Source: Phaeodactylibacter xiamenensis (GTDB taxonomy: Bacteria; Bacteroidota; Bacteroidia; Chitinophagales; Saprospiraceae). Taken from it: a stretch of DNA of 64,000 bases. A model generated the notes under the pieces. It was not told the origin of the DNA, searched no databases, and was given only the letters and a program-made list of their open reading frames with translations. The DNA is taken from the NCBI RefSeq assembly GCF_000759025.1, contig NZ_JPOS01000098.1, forward strand, positions 24,258-88,257. Direction: 5' to 3'. This document shows, in pieces, positions 35,231 to 44,563 of this stretch (position 1 is the first letter of the stretch; each line of letters opens with the position of its first letter). The translations under genes and the position numbers were made by a program.

Positions 35231-36760
35231 TTAAGTCGGGGGTGCAGCTGCTGCTCTTGTTCCCGAATGCCTCCGAACTGTCTGCCGGTAGACTCTGCGC
35301 ACCCGTGTCCCCACGTTCGTAAAAACTTCGTAGGGAATGGTTTTTAGCCGCCGGGCCACCACCTCCACAGATGGTTCTACCCCGAAAATGGTAGCCAGGC
35401 TGCCAGCTGCCACATCAGGTATGCCCGTTACATCAGCCATGCACATATCCATGCATACGTTGCCCGCAACAGGTGCCAGCTGCCCGTTGATCACCACTTG
35501 ATGCTGCCCCTGACTGAGCGCCCTTGGCATCCCGTCAGCATAGCCGATCCCAAGAGTCGCAACCCTTGCACCAGCTGGCAACTGCCCCGCCCGGCTGTAC
35601 CCTACGGTCTCGCCCGGTTGCAGTGTACGAACTTGCGACACACAAGCCTGCAATTGCATGACCGTTTGCAGTTTGGGTTGCAGCACGCTCGTCTCATCTG
35701 CGCCGTAAACACCGATCCCCAAACGCACCATGTCCATATCGTATTGCGGAAAACGGGCAACCCCTCCTGAATTGAGCAGGTGGCGCCGGGGCCGATAGCC
35801 GAGGTGACGGTCAAGTTCAGTACAAGCTGCCGCAAATTTGAACATCTGCTGCTCCGTAAAACGATCATGCTCCGGAGCACCACTTGCCGCCAGATGGGCA
35901 AAAGTGGTAGCTACCCGGAGATGGGCTTGCCTTGAAATGAAATCACCAACGGCCTGAGCTTCTTCCGGCTCAAAACCCAGGCGGTTCATTCCTGTGTTGA
36001 ACTCCAGGTGCACTGACATATCAACCTGATATTCGTCCAGGCGGGCAGCCAACGCGCTGAGCAATGAGTATTGGTATATTACAGGCTCCAGCCGTCCCTG
36101 CACCAAATGCCCGAAAGCAGCCAGTTCCGTATTCAGGACCATAATTGGGCATTCCACCCCGGCACGGCGCAACTGAAGCCCCTCATCTGCATAAGCAACG
36201 GTAAGATAATCCACACCTGCCCGCTCCAATGCCCTCCCCGTTTCAATCAAACCGGAACCATAGGCATTGGCTTTGACCATCACGGCAACCGCTATGCCCG
36301 GCTTCAACGCCGACCGGTGTACCTCAAGATTATGGCAAAGGGCATCCAGGTCTACCAGCAGTGTGGCTTGATGCAGGGGCGCCCCTAAATAGCCCAACAA
36401 GTCGCTATATACCGGCTCACTACCCGCAAACACAAGAAATAAAGTATTCGAAAAACGATGGCTGCCAAAGTATTGGCGGGCTGCCGCAGGGCTGCTCAGC
36501 GCAACAAAAGGACGCCCCGTGCTGACCTCTTCCTTGAACCCCCAGCCTATAATCTGGTCCACGGTACTATCCTGAAGCTGTAACTGCCAATTTTCGGGGA
36601 GCGCTTCCCGGTCACCCATCAGCACACATTGCCCACCGTAAGCCGGGCGTTGCTGAGCATAGAGCAGCAGCCCCTGCAACTGCGGCAGGCTACCGGCTGG
36701 CAACCGGGCATAAGCATTACCGTTTTCACCTCCAATAATTTCCACTTGTACCGGACCCAT
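35231..36760 (-). CDS. alr: Alanine racemase with an N-terminal MurF-like remnant
   Basis: The ATG at 36760 follows a TTG that would add one residue. The 509-residue protein has a complete PLP alanine racemase from about 133 to 495. The PLP lysine is in VMVKANAYGSG (about residue 163), the substrate-side Tyr in VGYSRAG, and the pocket motif in NSGGVARFPQYDMDMVRLGIGVYG. It makes D-alanine for peptidoglycan. The first 130 residues are extra. CVLMGDREALPE, DQIIGWG, ALSSPAAARQYF and LFLVFAGS follow the strand order of a MurF C-terminal domain, and many Bacteroidota carry a full MurF-Alr fusion. Here the ligase centre is absent. It lies 12-15 bases after purD. Confidence 0.85.
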   Translation of the reverse strand: MGPVQVEIIGGENGNAYARLPAGSLPQLQGLLLYAQQRPAYGGQCVLMGDREALPENWQLQLQDSTVDQIIGWGFKEEVSTGRPFVALSSPAAARQYFGSHRFSNTLFLVFAGSEPVYSDLLGYLGAPLHQATLLVDLDALCHNLEVHRSALKPGIAVAVMVKANAYGSGLIETGRALERAGVDYLTVAYADEGLQLRRAGVECPIMVLNTELAAFGHLVQGRLEPVIYQYSLLSALAARLDEYQVDMSVHLEFNTGMNRLGFEPEEAQAVGDFISRQAHLRVATTFAHLAASGAPEHDRFTEQQMFKFAAACTELDRHLGYRPRRHLLNSGGVARFPQYDMDMVRLGIGVYGADETSVLQPKLQTVMQLQACVSQVRTLQPGETVGYSRAGQLPAGARVATLGIGYADGMPRALSQGQHQVVINGQLAPVAGNVCMDMCMADVTGIPDVAAGSLATIFGVEPSVEVVARRLKTIPYEVFTNVGTRVRRVYRQTVRRHSGTRAAAAPPT

Positions 36761-36775
36761 CAAACTAACTTTCTG

Positions 36776-38044
36776 CTACAGGTCAAATCCAATATCCGTA
36801 CGATAGTATTTTCCTTCAAATTGTACGCGGGCGGCATTTTCCAGCGATTGCTTTACAGCTTCTTTATAATTGCCTGCCAGTGAAGTCAGGGCCAGCACGC
36901 GGCCACCGTTGGTTTTCACTGCCCCATCTTCGGTTTTTGTACCGGCATGCAGGATCAGGCTGCCCTCTACCTGCTCCAGTCCCGTGATGATTTTACCCTT
37001 TTCATAGGCTTCCGGGTAACCGCCGGATACCAAAAAGACGGTGGCGGCACTTTGCTCTTCCACTTCCAGTTTTTTGCTTTCCAAGGTGCCATCACCTATA
37101 GCAGCCAGCAATTCCACGAGGTCGCTCTTAAGGCGTGGGAAGACTACCTCCGTTTCGGGGTCCCCCATCCGGCAGTTGTATTCAATGACGTAAGGGTCCT
37201 CTCCTACTTTGATCAGCCCCAGGAAAATAAAGCCTTCGTAGGGTGCCTCCAGTTCCTTAAGCCCGGTAAGGGTGGGGCTGACAATCCAGTTTTCAACTTT
37301 CTTCAATAGCGTATCATCCACAAAAGGGACCGGGGAGATGGCGCCCATGCCTCCGGTGTTCAGGCCGGTATCGCCTTCCCCTATACGCTTATAATCCTTC
37401 GCTATAGGCAGGATTTTATAGGATTTGCCATCAGTAAGCACAAAAACAGAAAACTCAATACCATCCAGAAAAGCCTCAATGACCACCCGCTCGCTCGCTT
37501 CCCCGAACTTTCCACTGAGCATCGCCTTAAGCTCTGCTTTTGCTTCTGCCCGGTCATTGAGAATCAACACGCCCTTGCCTGCTGCCAGGCCGTCTGCTTT
37601 CAAGACGATGGGCAGGTCCTGACGATCAATATAGGAAAGCCCTTCCTCCAGCGTTTCCGGCGTAAATTCGGCATAGGCCGCCGTGGGTATATCGCGCTGC
37701 TGCATGAATGCTTTGGCAAAAGCTTTGCTGCCTTCCAGCTTTGCCCCCAGCGCTGATGGCCCGATCACACGCACATGCTTCAGGGTATCGTCTGCTTTGA
37801 AGTAATCATAAATCCCCCGCACGAGTGGCTCTTCGGGGCCAACGACGACCATACTGATTTCCTTTTCGAGCACATATGCACCCACTGCCTCAAAATCGTT
37901 GGGGCTGAGGGCAACATTGGTCCCATGTTGGGCCGTACCCGCATTACCGGGCGCAATAAATAAAGCTTTACAAAGCGGGCTTTGGCTCATCTTCCAGGCA
38001 AAAGCGTGCTCCCGCCCGCCACTGCCCAACAAAAGAATATTCAT
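36776..38044 (-). CDS. purD: Phosphoribosylamine-glycine ligase
   Basis: The 422-residue protein is a GAR synthetase. It opens with NILLLGSGGREHAFAWKMSQS and has VVVGPEEPLVRGIYD, the ATP-grasp segment VLKADGLAAGKGV, GMGAISPVPF and the metal-binding EYNCRMGDPETEVVFPRL (partly shown). It performs the second step of purine synthesis in the cytoplasm, joining 5-phosphoribosylamine and glycine with ATP. It precedes alr closely, so they probably share a transcript. A consensus -7 element lies just upstream. Assignment is firm. Confidence 0.96.
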   Translation of the reverse strand: MNILLLGSGGREHAFAWKMSQSPLCKALFIAPGNAGTAQHGTNVALSPNDFEAVGAYVLEKEISMVVVGPEEPLVRGIYDYFKADDTLKHVRVIGPSALGAKLEGSKAFAKAFMQQRDIPTAAYAEFTPETLEEGLSYIDRQDLPIVLKADGLAAGKGVLILNDRAEAKAELKAMLSGKFGEASERVVIEAFLDGIEFSVFVLTDGKSYKILPIAKDYKRIGEGDTGLNTGGMGAISPVPFVDDTLLKKVENWIVSPTLTGLKELEAPYEGFIFLGLIKVGEDPYVIEYNCRMGDPETEVVFPRLKSDLVELLAAIGDGTLESKKLEVEEQSAATVFLVSGGYPEAYEKGKIITGLEQVEGSLILHAGTKTEDGAVKTNGGRVLALTSLAGNYKEAVKQSLENAARVQFEGKYYRTDIGFDL

Positions 38045-38058
38045 GCGTTCTTTTTTTG

Positions 38059-38066
38059 CAAATATA
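38059..38066 (-). promoter_or_regulatory. -7 promoter element of purD
   Basis: TATATTTG on the minus strand matches TAnnTTTG exactly and lies 15 bases before the purD start codon. A -33 TTTG is not clear at the usual distance. Transcripts would have a very short leader. Confidence 0.45.
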
Positions 38067-38167
38067 CTCTTCCCTTATCGGATAACCATGCCACAGTACT
38101 TTTACTGCGTTTTTGTGCAACTAAATCGCCTGTTAGACCGTCATGCTAATGAAAAACTACTTACCCT

Positions 38168-40195
38168 ATGCGTTACCTGTTTATCCTTTTGCTTTTGCCA
38201 TTGCTGCTTCCGGCTCAACAGGACAGCTACTTTGTATTGCGCGGACAAGTGCTGAATGCCAAAACCGGGTCGCCCCTGTCTCATGCTCATGTTGGCATCC
38301 CGCAGCGAGCCATTGGCACAACAAGCGGCTACGATGGCAAATTCACCCTGAAAGTACCGGAGTACTACCGTGGCTCCGAGCTACAGGTTTCCTACCTGGG
38401 CTTTAAAAACTTCCAAAGATCTATTGCTGGCATAAACGGGCCCCTGACCGTCCGCCTGCAACCTGCGCCCTCCATGCTTCAGGAAATCGTGGTGATGGAC
38501 GAACAAACAATCGAAGACATCATCCGCAAAGCGGTCCGGCGTATCCCGGACAACTACCCCGACTACCCTACCTCCATGACTGGTTTTTACCGGGAGTCCA
38601 AAACCAACTCAGATCAGGATTACATCTACCTCGCAGAAGGAGTGCTAAACCTGTATAAGACCAGTTACAAAAACGACAAGGAAGGTCAGGTAGGGCTGGT
38701 TCAGGGCCGGCAAGTCACCCTTGTCCCGGAGGAAGAACTGCGCAACAGTACTGGCTTTTCTTCCGGCCACCTCGCTGCCGACCGGTTTGACTTTGTTAAA
38801 AACCGGGAGGACTTTCTGGAAGAGGACAACTTCGGAGCCTACAAATACTGGGTCTCCAACATCACCACCCATAACGACCGGCCGGTATACGTCATCAGCT
38901 TCGACCAGGAGGCGGGAGATCAACGCGCACGCATGAAAGGCGAGCTTTACATTGATACCTCTTCCTACGCATTCGTGCGCGCTTCCTTTGAAATCCTGCC
39001 CGATGCACAGCGCAAATACAATGACTATCCACTCTACACGGGCAACTGGAAAGGCAACCGTTACTTCGTCAACTACCGTGAGGTTGACGGGCGCTGGCAC
39101 CTCAGTGAAGCGCTCCGGGAAGGGACCTGGCGCGATGGCGGCATCTATACCAATGAACTAATTGTAACGGAAGTCAAACCCGGCCGCGGAAAGGTCATCC
39201 CCTACATGGAACAACTGGACCGGAACGACCGGTTCCTCGACCGGACCGGAACCTACGATGAAGACTTCTGGACGTCCTACAACACCGCCCCTATCAATGA
39301 TGAACGCCTGGCAGAGACGGTACGGCAGCTTAACAATCAGGATAAAGCAACCGAGGTTTTTGACACTACTTTTCTCAATACCCTGCGGCGGCAACAGGAT
39401 TCGATTCCGCAGGTACAGTCTCAGAGCCAGCCAGGCCGCGACAGTTTCAATATCAGCTATGCTCCGGGCAGCCCTCCGGTTCTAAGAGGCGCCTCCAATT
39501 GGGGCTTTCATTTCAGCTATGGAGCTGGCGTTCACTTTCTGCCAACGGAAGCTGCCGCCTATACGTTGGGCGTTTATACCACCTCCCCGGAAGGAACGCC
39601 TATTCTGGAGCTGACAGATAACCTCGAAGCGCGCAATATCGAGCCTGTTTACCAATGGGCCCTCGATATCACGTACCAAGACCGGTACCTGCTGCGGTGG
39701 ACCCTTGCCCGGGACCTGTGGAACAGCATTTACCGGGAAAGTGCAATTGGAGGTGGCTTCCAGTTTAACCTGACCAAGCGGTACCGCCCGTTCTATGTAC
39801 GTCCCATGGCCCAGTTTAGCCGCATGTTTTATGCCAGAAAGCTGGGTGAAGCGGATAATGACTACGGCAACTTTGAAGCAGATGACAAAACCATTAAAGC
39901 CAATAAGGTGAATATGTACCTCGGAGACCGCATATACAGTTGGAAGTTCAGTCTGGAAATGGCTATTGAGCTAAACCCCAGCCGGGAGCTCTTTGTACGG
40001 GGCGACTACCGGGTGCCCTTCCGCCATTCAGACCGGGTTTTTCTAAGAGAACGGGGCCGTGTATTCCCTAAGCGGGCAGAACTCACCACCAACGGGCAGG
40101 AAGTCAGAGCATGGCGGGAAGGCGTGGAAGGCATTAGCCCGATAGCCGGTACGCTGCCCACTTATGCCATCACAGTAGGCATTTTGCTCAAGTAA
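38168..40195 (+). CDS. CarboxypepD_reg-like outer-membrane-associated protein
   Basis: The 675-residue protein has a signal peptide (about 1-16, ending LLLPAQ). A carboxypeptidase regulatory-like domain spans about 22-110 (LRGQVLNAKTGSPLSHAHVGIP ... LQEIVVMDEQT). The middle region (about 115-390, EDIIRKAVRRIPDNYPD, GFYRES) and a C-terminal region rich in aromatic strands (about 430-675, AIGGGFQFNLTKRYRPFYVRP) suggest a DUF5686-like outer-membrane protein. Unlike SusC-type receptors there is no TonB plug domain. It may be involved in envelope assembly. It converges on the DUF4230 gene with an 8-base overlap. Confidence 0.7.
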   Translation: MRYLFILLLLPLLLPAQQDSYFVLRGQVLNAKTGSPLSHAHVGIPQRAIGTTSGYDGKFTLKVPEYYRGSELQVSYLGFKNFQRSIAGINGPLTVRLQPAPSMLQEIVVMDEQTIEDIIRKAVRRIPDNYPDYPTSMTGFYRESKTNSDQDYIYLAEGVLNLYKTSYKNDKEGQVGLVQGRQVTLVPEEELRNSTGFSSGHLAADRFDFVKNREDFLEEDNFGAYKYWVSNITTHNDRPVYVISFDQEAGDQRARMKGELYIDTSSYAFVRASFEILPDAQRKYNDYPLYTGNWKGNRYFVNYREVDGRWHLSEALREGTWRDGGIYTNELIVTEVKPGRGKVIPYMEQLDRNDRFLDRTGTYDEDFWTSYNTAPINDERLAETVRQLNNQDKATEVFDTTFLNTLRRQQDSIPQVQSQSQPGRDSFNISYAPGSPPVLRGASNWGFHFSYGAGVHFLPTEAAAYTLGVYTTSPEGTPILELTDNLEARNIEPVYQWALDITYQDRYLLRWTLARDLWNSIYRESAIGGGFQFNLTKRYRPFYVRPMAQFSRMFYARKLGEADNDYGNFEADDKTIKANKVNMYLGDRIYSWKFSLEMAIELNPSRELFVRGDYRVPFRHSDRVFLRERGRVFPKRAELTTNGQEVRAWREGVEGISPIAGTLPTYAITVGILLK

Positions 40196-40832
40196 GAAGG
40201 CTATCGGCTGGCAAAGGTACATTGGAGCCGGGAGTCTGAATAAAAAGCGACCATCCTGCCGAGCGGACAATAAAGTCCATGATACGGATCAGCTGGTTGC
40301 CCTCCAGGCGGGCTTCCTGCATGAGGTCGCTCCCCTTGGCTTTTTCCCTGAGCATTGCCTTTGCATTGGCATTCAGCCGGGTATAGTCTTCCGGGGCAAA
40401 ACTATTGAAGAAGCTTTCAGACAGGTTTTTGTAAGCAATGGTATGGTCAACCGAAAGGATTTCCGGCTCCGGGATATGGCTGAGCACTACCCGTTTCTGC
40501 GTGCTATCTGCTGTGATTTTGATATTTTTCAGGTCGTACCCCACTAAAACCTTGCCTTCCACCTGAAGAATCGCCTTCTTGGAGAAGGAAAACGTGCTCG
40601 GCATCGGTACATAGACCGTAAAACGCCGAATATTCGTCTCGTCGTACAACTCACTGAAATGCCCCTCTACAGTGACCAGCTTGCAGACCTCCTCTACCCG
40701 ATTAAGCAGTACCGTGCTGTTCTGAATGGTCGTTTCGGGTGCCGGGGAGTTGCGCAGCAGGCTGTAAGCCAGTCCGAACCCAGCTCCAAATACAGCCAGC
40801 AATCCTATAAAGACCAACACTCGCTTAATCAT
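40188..40832 (-). CDS. DUF4230 membrane-anchored protein
   Basis: The 214-residue protein has one N-terminal membrane helix (about 4-26, VLVFIGLLAVFGAGFGLAYSLL). A soluble domain matches the DUF4230 pattern, with VEEVCKLVTVEGHFSELY and YVPMPSTFSFSKKAILQVEGKVLVGYDL (partly shown). It ends in a helix with NAKAMLREKA and a short C-terminal tail. Function is unknown for the family. It is the last gene of a three-gene run (flippase-like, DUF3108, DUF4230) with 6 bases between it and the DUF3108 gene. An envelope role is likely. Confidence 0.8.
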   Translation of the reverse strand: MIKRVLVFIGLLAVFGAGFGLAYSLLRNSPAPETTIQNSTVLLNRVEEVCKLVTVEGHFSELYDETNIRRFTVYVPMPSTFSFSKKAILQVEGKVLVGYDLKNIKITADSTQKRVVLSHIPEPEILSVDHTIAYKNLSESFFNSFAPEDYTRLNANAKAMLREKAKGSDLMQEARLEGNQLIRIMDFIVRSAGWSLFIQTPGSNVPLPADSLLT

Positions 40833-40838
40833 GAAATG

Positions 40839-41702
40839 CTATTTAACTTCGGCGCGGAGGTCATGCCGGAGGTTTTTGTAATCTTTGAGCACTGCCTTGA
40901 CAGAACCGACTGATAGCGGGGATTCTATCAAAAGCGGCAGGCGGTTTTGATCATCCGTGACCCAAATGTTCATCTCTGTGTCATCATCAAAGATATCGCC
41001 GGCAATGACTTCGGGGCTTACCCTTATTGTATTGAAGCGCCCCAGCCCCTTGACTTTGACATCCCCTTCCTTCCCCGCATAAGTCATCTTCAGGGGCCAG
41101 GACTCTTTGTCCATGAATACTTTCAGTGGAAGCGCATCACCTTTCTTATAATTGGTGATATCCACATTACGGAGGAAGTAAACCATAGAAAGCACATCAT
41201 GCATACAAGGGTCAATATCATATTTGGCCATTTCTGCCGTTTCCTTAGACTTGCCGCGTAAGGAGAAGGCTTTGCCCTTGTCCTGATCAAAAGTCACCCG
41301 GTCATACAAGCGGTACTTCCCTTCTTCCACATCCCGTACAGACACCTCCGGCAGCAGGGTTTTCTTATCTACATAGCTCTCGTAATAATCGCGCACCTTA
41401 AAAAACCACTCGTAGGACTTGTAAGTCGTGCCCATAGCAGAAAAATGGAACTGATCATCCAGTTCCTTAACCTTAAATTGAACCTCGCCAGCCGAGAGCC
41501 AGACAAAGTTCCAGTTGTAATAAAGCTTATAGGTTATGGTTTCTCCATCTTTGAAAGCCTGGTTTTCAACAGCACAAGTGACCGCTTGATGGGTTAAATG
41601 GCTCTGCGTTTGAGCCTGTTTATTCTGATGAGGGCTCAACGTGGCGATCAGGAAAAGAACCGGAAACGCCATTGCGTTGACTTTCAGGGGCATTTGCATC
41701 AT
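40839..41702 (-). CDS. DUF3108 periplasmic protein
   Basis: The 287-residue protein carries DUF3108 motifs: GETITYKLYYNWNFVWLSAGEV, MGTTYKSYEWFF, and a central DVLSMVYFLRNVD (each in part). DUF3108 proteins are periplasmic beta-sheet proteins of unknown role. The N-terminus holds a short hydrophobic signal (about 11-20). The start is uncertain among 41702, 41693 and 41672. All of these overlap the end of the upstream flippase-like gene, by 53-83 bases. The long overlap implies coupled translation. Confidence 0.78.
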   Translation of the reverse strand: MMQMPLKVNAMAFPVLFLIATLSPHQNKQAQTQSHLTHQAVTCAVENQAFKDGETITYKLYYNWNFVWLSAGEVQFKVKELDDQFHFSAMGTTYKSYEWFFKVRDYYESYVDKKTLLPEVSVRDVEEGKYRLYDRVTFDQDKGKAFSLRGKSKETAEMAKYDIDPCMHDVLSMVYFLRNVDITNYKKGDALPLKVFMDKESWPLKMTYAGKEGDVKVKGLGRFNTIRVSPEVIAGDIFDDDTEMNIWVTDDQNRLPLLIESPLSVGSVKAVLKDYKNLRHDLRAEVK

Positions 41703-42678
41703 AACCTAGCGATTTTAAGACATTTATTTTGACGATAAACATCACTCCAAGTAACGCGGGGAAGGCGAGATTTAGTATAAACAACCCGAAAGTAGCGCCC
41801 AGTATACTCAGTTCATTGGCTGAGAAGGGCGCCCAAACCAAAAGCGCAGCCTCACCCCTGGCCAGCAGAGCAGCCACCGGTGGCAGAGGTACTGTAGCCT
41901 GAAAAAGGAAAATAGTGGCAATACCGCTAAGCGCACCAATCAGGGGGGCGGAAATGCCAAAGAACCGTATCATCAGGTAGTACTGCAGGCAATAAACACT
42001 GTAACGGGCAAAGGCCAGTAACAAGGCTTCTGCCAGCTGTCTCCGGGTGAAACTTCGGATCATCAGCACTGGCTTAAGCCACTTCCGGGGCACGGGCAGC
42101 GTACGGAGCAATACGGCCAGCCAGTGCAGGTTGAAATAGAACAGGTACGTCACCCCTATGCCGGCAAACAACACCCACCAAAAGCTGCTGATCAATAGCC
42201 TGGGCAAGCCTCCCTGTACTTCCAGGTAGTACAATGCCCCCAGCAGCCCCCCGGTAAATAACGCAAGCAACTGGGCCACGTTGCCGGCCATTGTGGCAAC
42301 GACGGCATGCCAGTTGTGCAGGGCAGGGACGGCAAGGATCCGCCCACCGTAGTCCCCAATCCTATTAGGCGTGAACAGGGACAAGGTAATGCCGGAAGCC
42401 ACAGCCTTGAAAGCTTGCCATGGTTTAATGGGCCAGAAGGGCCTCAGCAGGCGTTGCCACTTCCAGCTTTCCAGCCACCAGTTAACGGGCATCAGAAGGA
42501 TTGCCGGCAACAACCACCATTTGCTGCTTTCTCCAAGGCGGTAGCTCAACTGCTCCCAGAGGTCAGAAAGCCGCTCCTGCCCGCCAATCTCCTGATAGAG
42601 GATATATAGTAATGCTGCAACGATCAATACCTTGAACGCTGCATCCAGCCAAAAGCGATAATCGCGGTTCAGGCGCAT
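41620..42678 (-). CDS. Flippase-like/LPG synthase-type integral membrane protein
   Basis: The ATG at 42678 is preferred to a TTG two codons upstream. The 352-residue protein has about eight hydrophobic helices and the flippase-like (UPF0104, AglD/MprF N-terminal) layout. Family marks are GITLSLFTPNRIGDYGGRI and a later SGIATIFLFQATVPLPP, with a closing helix and charged tail. Such proteins handle lipid-linked molecules across the inner membrane. No aminoacyl-transferase domain is attached, so lysylation is not indicated. It is first in the envelope operon with DUF3108 and DUF4230. Confidence 0.75.
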   Translation of the reverse strand: MRLNRDYRFWLDAAFKVLIVAALLYILYQEIGGQERLSDLWEQLSYRLGESSKWWLLPAILLMPVNWWLESWKWQRLLRPFWPIKPWQAFKAVASGITLSLFTPNRIGDYGGRILAVPALHNWHAVVATMAGNVAQLLALFTGGLLGALYYLEVQGGLPRLLISSFWWVLFAGIGVTYLFYFNLHWLAVLLRTLPVPRKWLKPVLMIRSFTRRQLAEALLLAFARYSVYCLQYYLMIRFFGISAPLIGALSGIATIFLFQATVPLPPVAALLARGEAALLVWAPFSANELSILGATFGLFILNLAFPALLGVMFIVKINVLKSLGYDANAPESQRNGVSGSFPDRHVEPSSE

Positions 42679-42781
42679 GCGCAAATGTTTTAACTAACAA
42701 AATCGTTCAAAGTATTTGTTGCCAGATGAAATTAACCTATATTGCGGAAGCATGGCAATTGGCGCAATATAAACGACTTTC

Positions 42782-43345
42782 TTGAAAACTGAAGATTCTT
42801 CTTACCGCTTACTCGGTGTTGACCCCGGAACTAACATCCTGGGATATGCTATTCTTGATATCAAGGGCCGCAAAATGGCGCTTTGTGACATGGGCGTCAT
42901 TTACCCGGGCAAGTTCAATACACATCAGGAAAAGCTACAGCACATCTTTGAACGCCTGCAGAGTATTGTGGATATCTATCAGCCCCGGGAGATGGCAATC
43001 GAAGCCCCTTTCTATGCGAAGAATCCGCAATCCATGCTTAAACTTGGCCGGGCGCAGGGGGTTGCCATTGCTGCCGCGATGACCAAGGGCGTAGGCATCA
43101 CAGAATACTCGCCCCGAAAAATTAAGCAATCGGTCACCGGTAAGGGAAATGCAAGCAAGGAACAGGTAGCCGCCATGCTCGGCAACATTCTTAAGTTTAA
43201 TATGGATGACTATTACCTTGATGCCACGGACGCCCTCGCTACCGCTGTCTGCCATTTCTATCAGTCCGGTAGTGTACTCAAGGGGAAAAAACGCTACAGT
43301 GACTGGAGCAGCTTCCTAAAAGACAACCCCGGACGAAAAGCGTAA
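42782..43345 (+). CDS. ruvC: Holliday junction resolvase RuvC
   Basis: The 187-residue protein has the RuvC fold. The first catalytic Asp (Asp14) is in LLGVDPGTNILGYA, followed by MAIEAPFYAKNPQS, and the C-terminal acidic pair is in LDATDALATAVCH. It cleaves Holliday junctions in recombination, working with RuvAB (not in the window). The start appears to be TTG at 42782. The frame is closed by TAA just upstream and the next in-frame ATG would remove the first catalytic Asp. A weak promoter (TTTG-N19-TATATTGC near 42715-42745) precedes it. It is divergent from the flippase-like gene. Confidence 0.93.
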   Translation: MKTEDSSYRLLGVDPGTNILGYAILDIKGRKMALCDMGVIYPGKFNTHQEKLQHIFERLQSIVDIYQPREMAIEAPFYAKNPQSMLKLGRAQGVAIAAAMTKGVGITEYSPRKIKQSVTGKGNASKEQVAAMLGNILKFNMDDYYLDATDALATAVCHFYQSGSVLKGKKRYSDWSSFLKDNPGRKA

Positions 43346-43385
43346 GTGCTTTGCCGCCCGGGGCTGTCCGTATTTTCTCTTCTGT

Positions 43386-43784
43386 TCAAAGCGCCACTTT
43401 AGCACGCACTTCTGCCGCAAGGGCTTCCATAGCCTCGCTACTCATTTCAATAGGCTTGCGGGTGATGTCAATTTGTGCTTCTTTCTGGAAAGGGATAAGG
43501 TGGATATGCGCATGCGGTACTTCAGTACCAATAACCATTACCCCTACCCGTTTGCAATCAATTACAGATTCCAGTGCTTTGGCCACCCGTTTGGCAAAAA
43601 TCATAGCTCCGCCCAGTAAGTCATCCTCCACATCAAAGAGATAGTCTACTTCCTGCTTAGGCACCACAAGCGTATGCCCTTTGGCAAGCGGTCGTATATC
43701 CAGGAACGCATAGTAGCGATCGTCTTCAGCGATTTTGTAAGAAGGGATTTCCCCTTTTATAATTTCCGTGAAAATGGAAGCCAT
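43386..43784 (-). CDS. HIT-family nucleotide-binding protein
   Basis: The 132-residue protein has the histidine triad HAHIHL (about 93-98) and the usual opening FTEIIKGEIPSYKIAEDD. HIT (HinT-like) proteins hydrolyse adenosine phosphoramidates in the cytoplasm. It starts five bases after greA ends, so greA and this gene are one unit. A hairpin with ccccgg (43327-43332) and ccgggg (43358-43363) lies between its 3' end and that of ruvC and may end both transcripts. Assignment is firm. Confidence 0.92.
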   Translation of the reverse strand: MASIFTEIIKGEIPSYKIAEDDRYYAFLDIRPLAKGHTLVVPKQEVDYLFDVEDDLLGGAMIFAKRVAKALESVIDCKRVGVMVIGTEVPHAHIHLIPFQKEAQIDITRKPIEMSSEAMEALAAEVRAKVAL

Positions 43785-43789
43785 AATGC

Positions 43790-44266
43790 TTAGTCAATTG
43801 AAATGTTCATGACCTCAAAGTCGATATTTCCCCTTGGGGTTTCGATGGTTGCAATCTCTCCGACTTCCTTTCCCAGGAGGCCCTTGCCAATCGGGGAGTT
43901 GACAGATATCTTTTTGGCCTTAAGGTCTGCTTCTGACTCAGAAACCAGGGTATACTTTACAGTTTTGCCCGTTTTGGTATTCTTTATGAGCACATTGCTG
44001 AGGACAGTCACCTTGGACATATCCAACTGACTGGCATCCAATATCCGGGAATTGGACAAGACTTTCTCCATTTCGCTGATTTTCAACTCCAGCATGCCCT
44101 GAGCATCTTTTGCTGCATCATACTCAGCATTTTCTGACAAGTCGCCCTTCTCGCGTGCTTCCGCAATGGCAGCGGCTACTTCCTTCCGCCCTTTGGTCTT
44201 CATTTCGTCCAATTCGGCTTTCAGCTTTTCATATCCCTCTTTGGTCAGATAATTAATACCAGACAT
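43790..44266 (-). CDS. greA: Transcription elongation factor GreA
   Basis: The 158-residue protein is a GreA. It has an N-terminal coiled coil (YLTKEGYEKLKAELDEMKTKGR) with the acidic tip region GDLSENAEYDAAKDAQ, then the C-terminal FKBP-like domain with SPIGKGLLGKEVGE. It rescues backtracked RNA polymerase by stimulating RNA cleavage. The conserved DLSENAEYD tip is intact. It leads a two-gene unit with the HIT protein. No other transcription gene is adjacent. Confidence 0.96.
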   Translation of the reverse strand: MSGINYLTKEGYEKLKAELDEMKTKGRKEVAAAIAEAREKGDLSENAEYDAAKDAQGMLELKISEMEKVLSNSRILDASQLDMSKVTVLSNVLIKNTKTGKTVKYTLVSESEADLKAKKISVNSPIGKGLLGKEVGEIATIETPRGNIDFEVMNISID

Positions 44267-44461
44267 AATCTATAGTTTGATTAAAACAATAGTGCCCCGC
44301 ACAGCCCACCGTATTCGCTAGGCGCTTTATATAACTGACGTCAACCGTGCCTGCTTTCTGTAGGAATCCGGACAGAAGGCCAAAAGTAATCACGGGAAAA
44401 ACTTCAGAAATGAAAGCGTAGTATGTGAGTGGAACAGGGAACTTCCTATTCTTATACGAAA

Positions 44462-44504
44462 AGGCAAGAACGCTCCTGTACTATTGACGGAAGCGTTCTT
44501 GCCT
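44462..44504 (-). terminator. Terminator of the receptor/PorV operon
   Basis: A 13-bp perfect stem, aggcaagaacgct (44462-44474) with its complement (44492-44504), encloses 17 bases. On the minus strand it is followed by TTTTCG. It lies 60 bases after the PorV-like stop codon. The remaining 44267-44461 gap holds nothing else that I can support. Confidence 0.8.
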
Positions 44505-44563
44505 CTAAGTAAAAAACAAATATAAGTGAAACCCCTGAATTAAGCAAGTATCAGGGGGCTATC

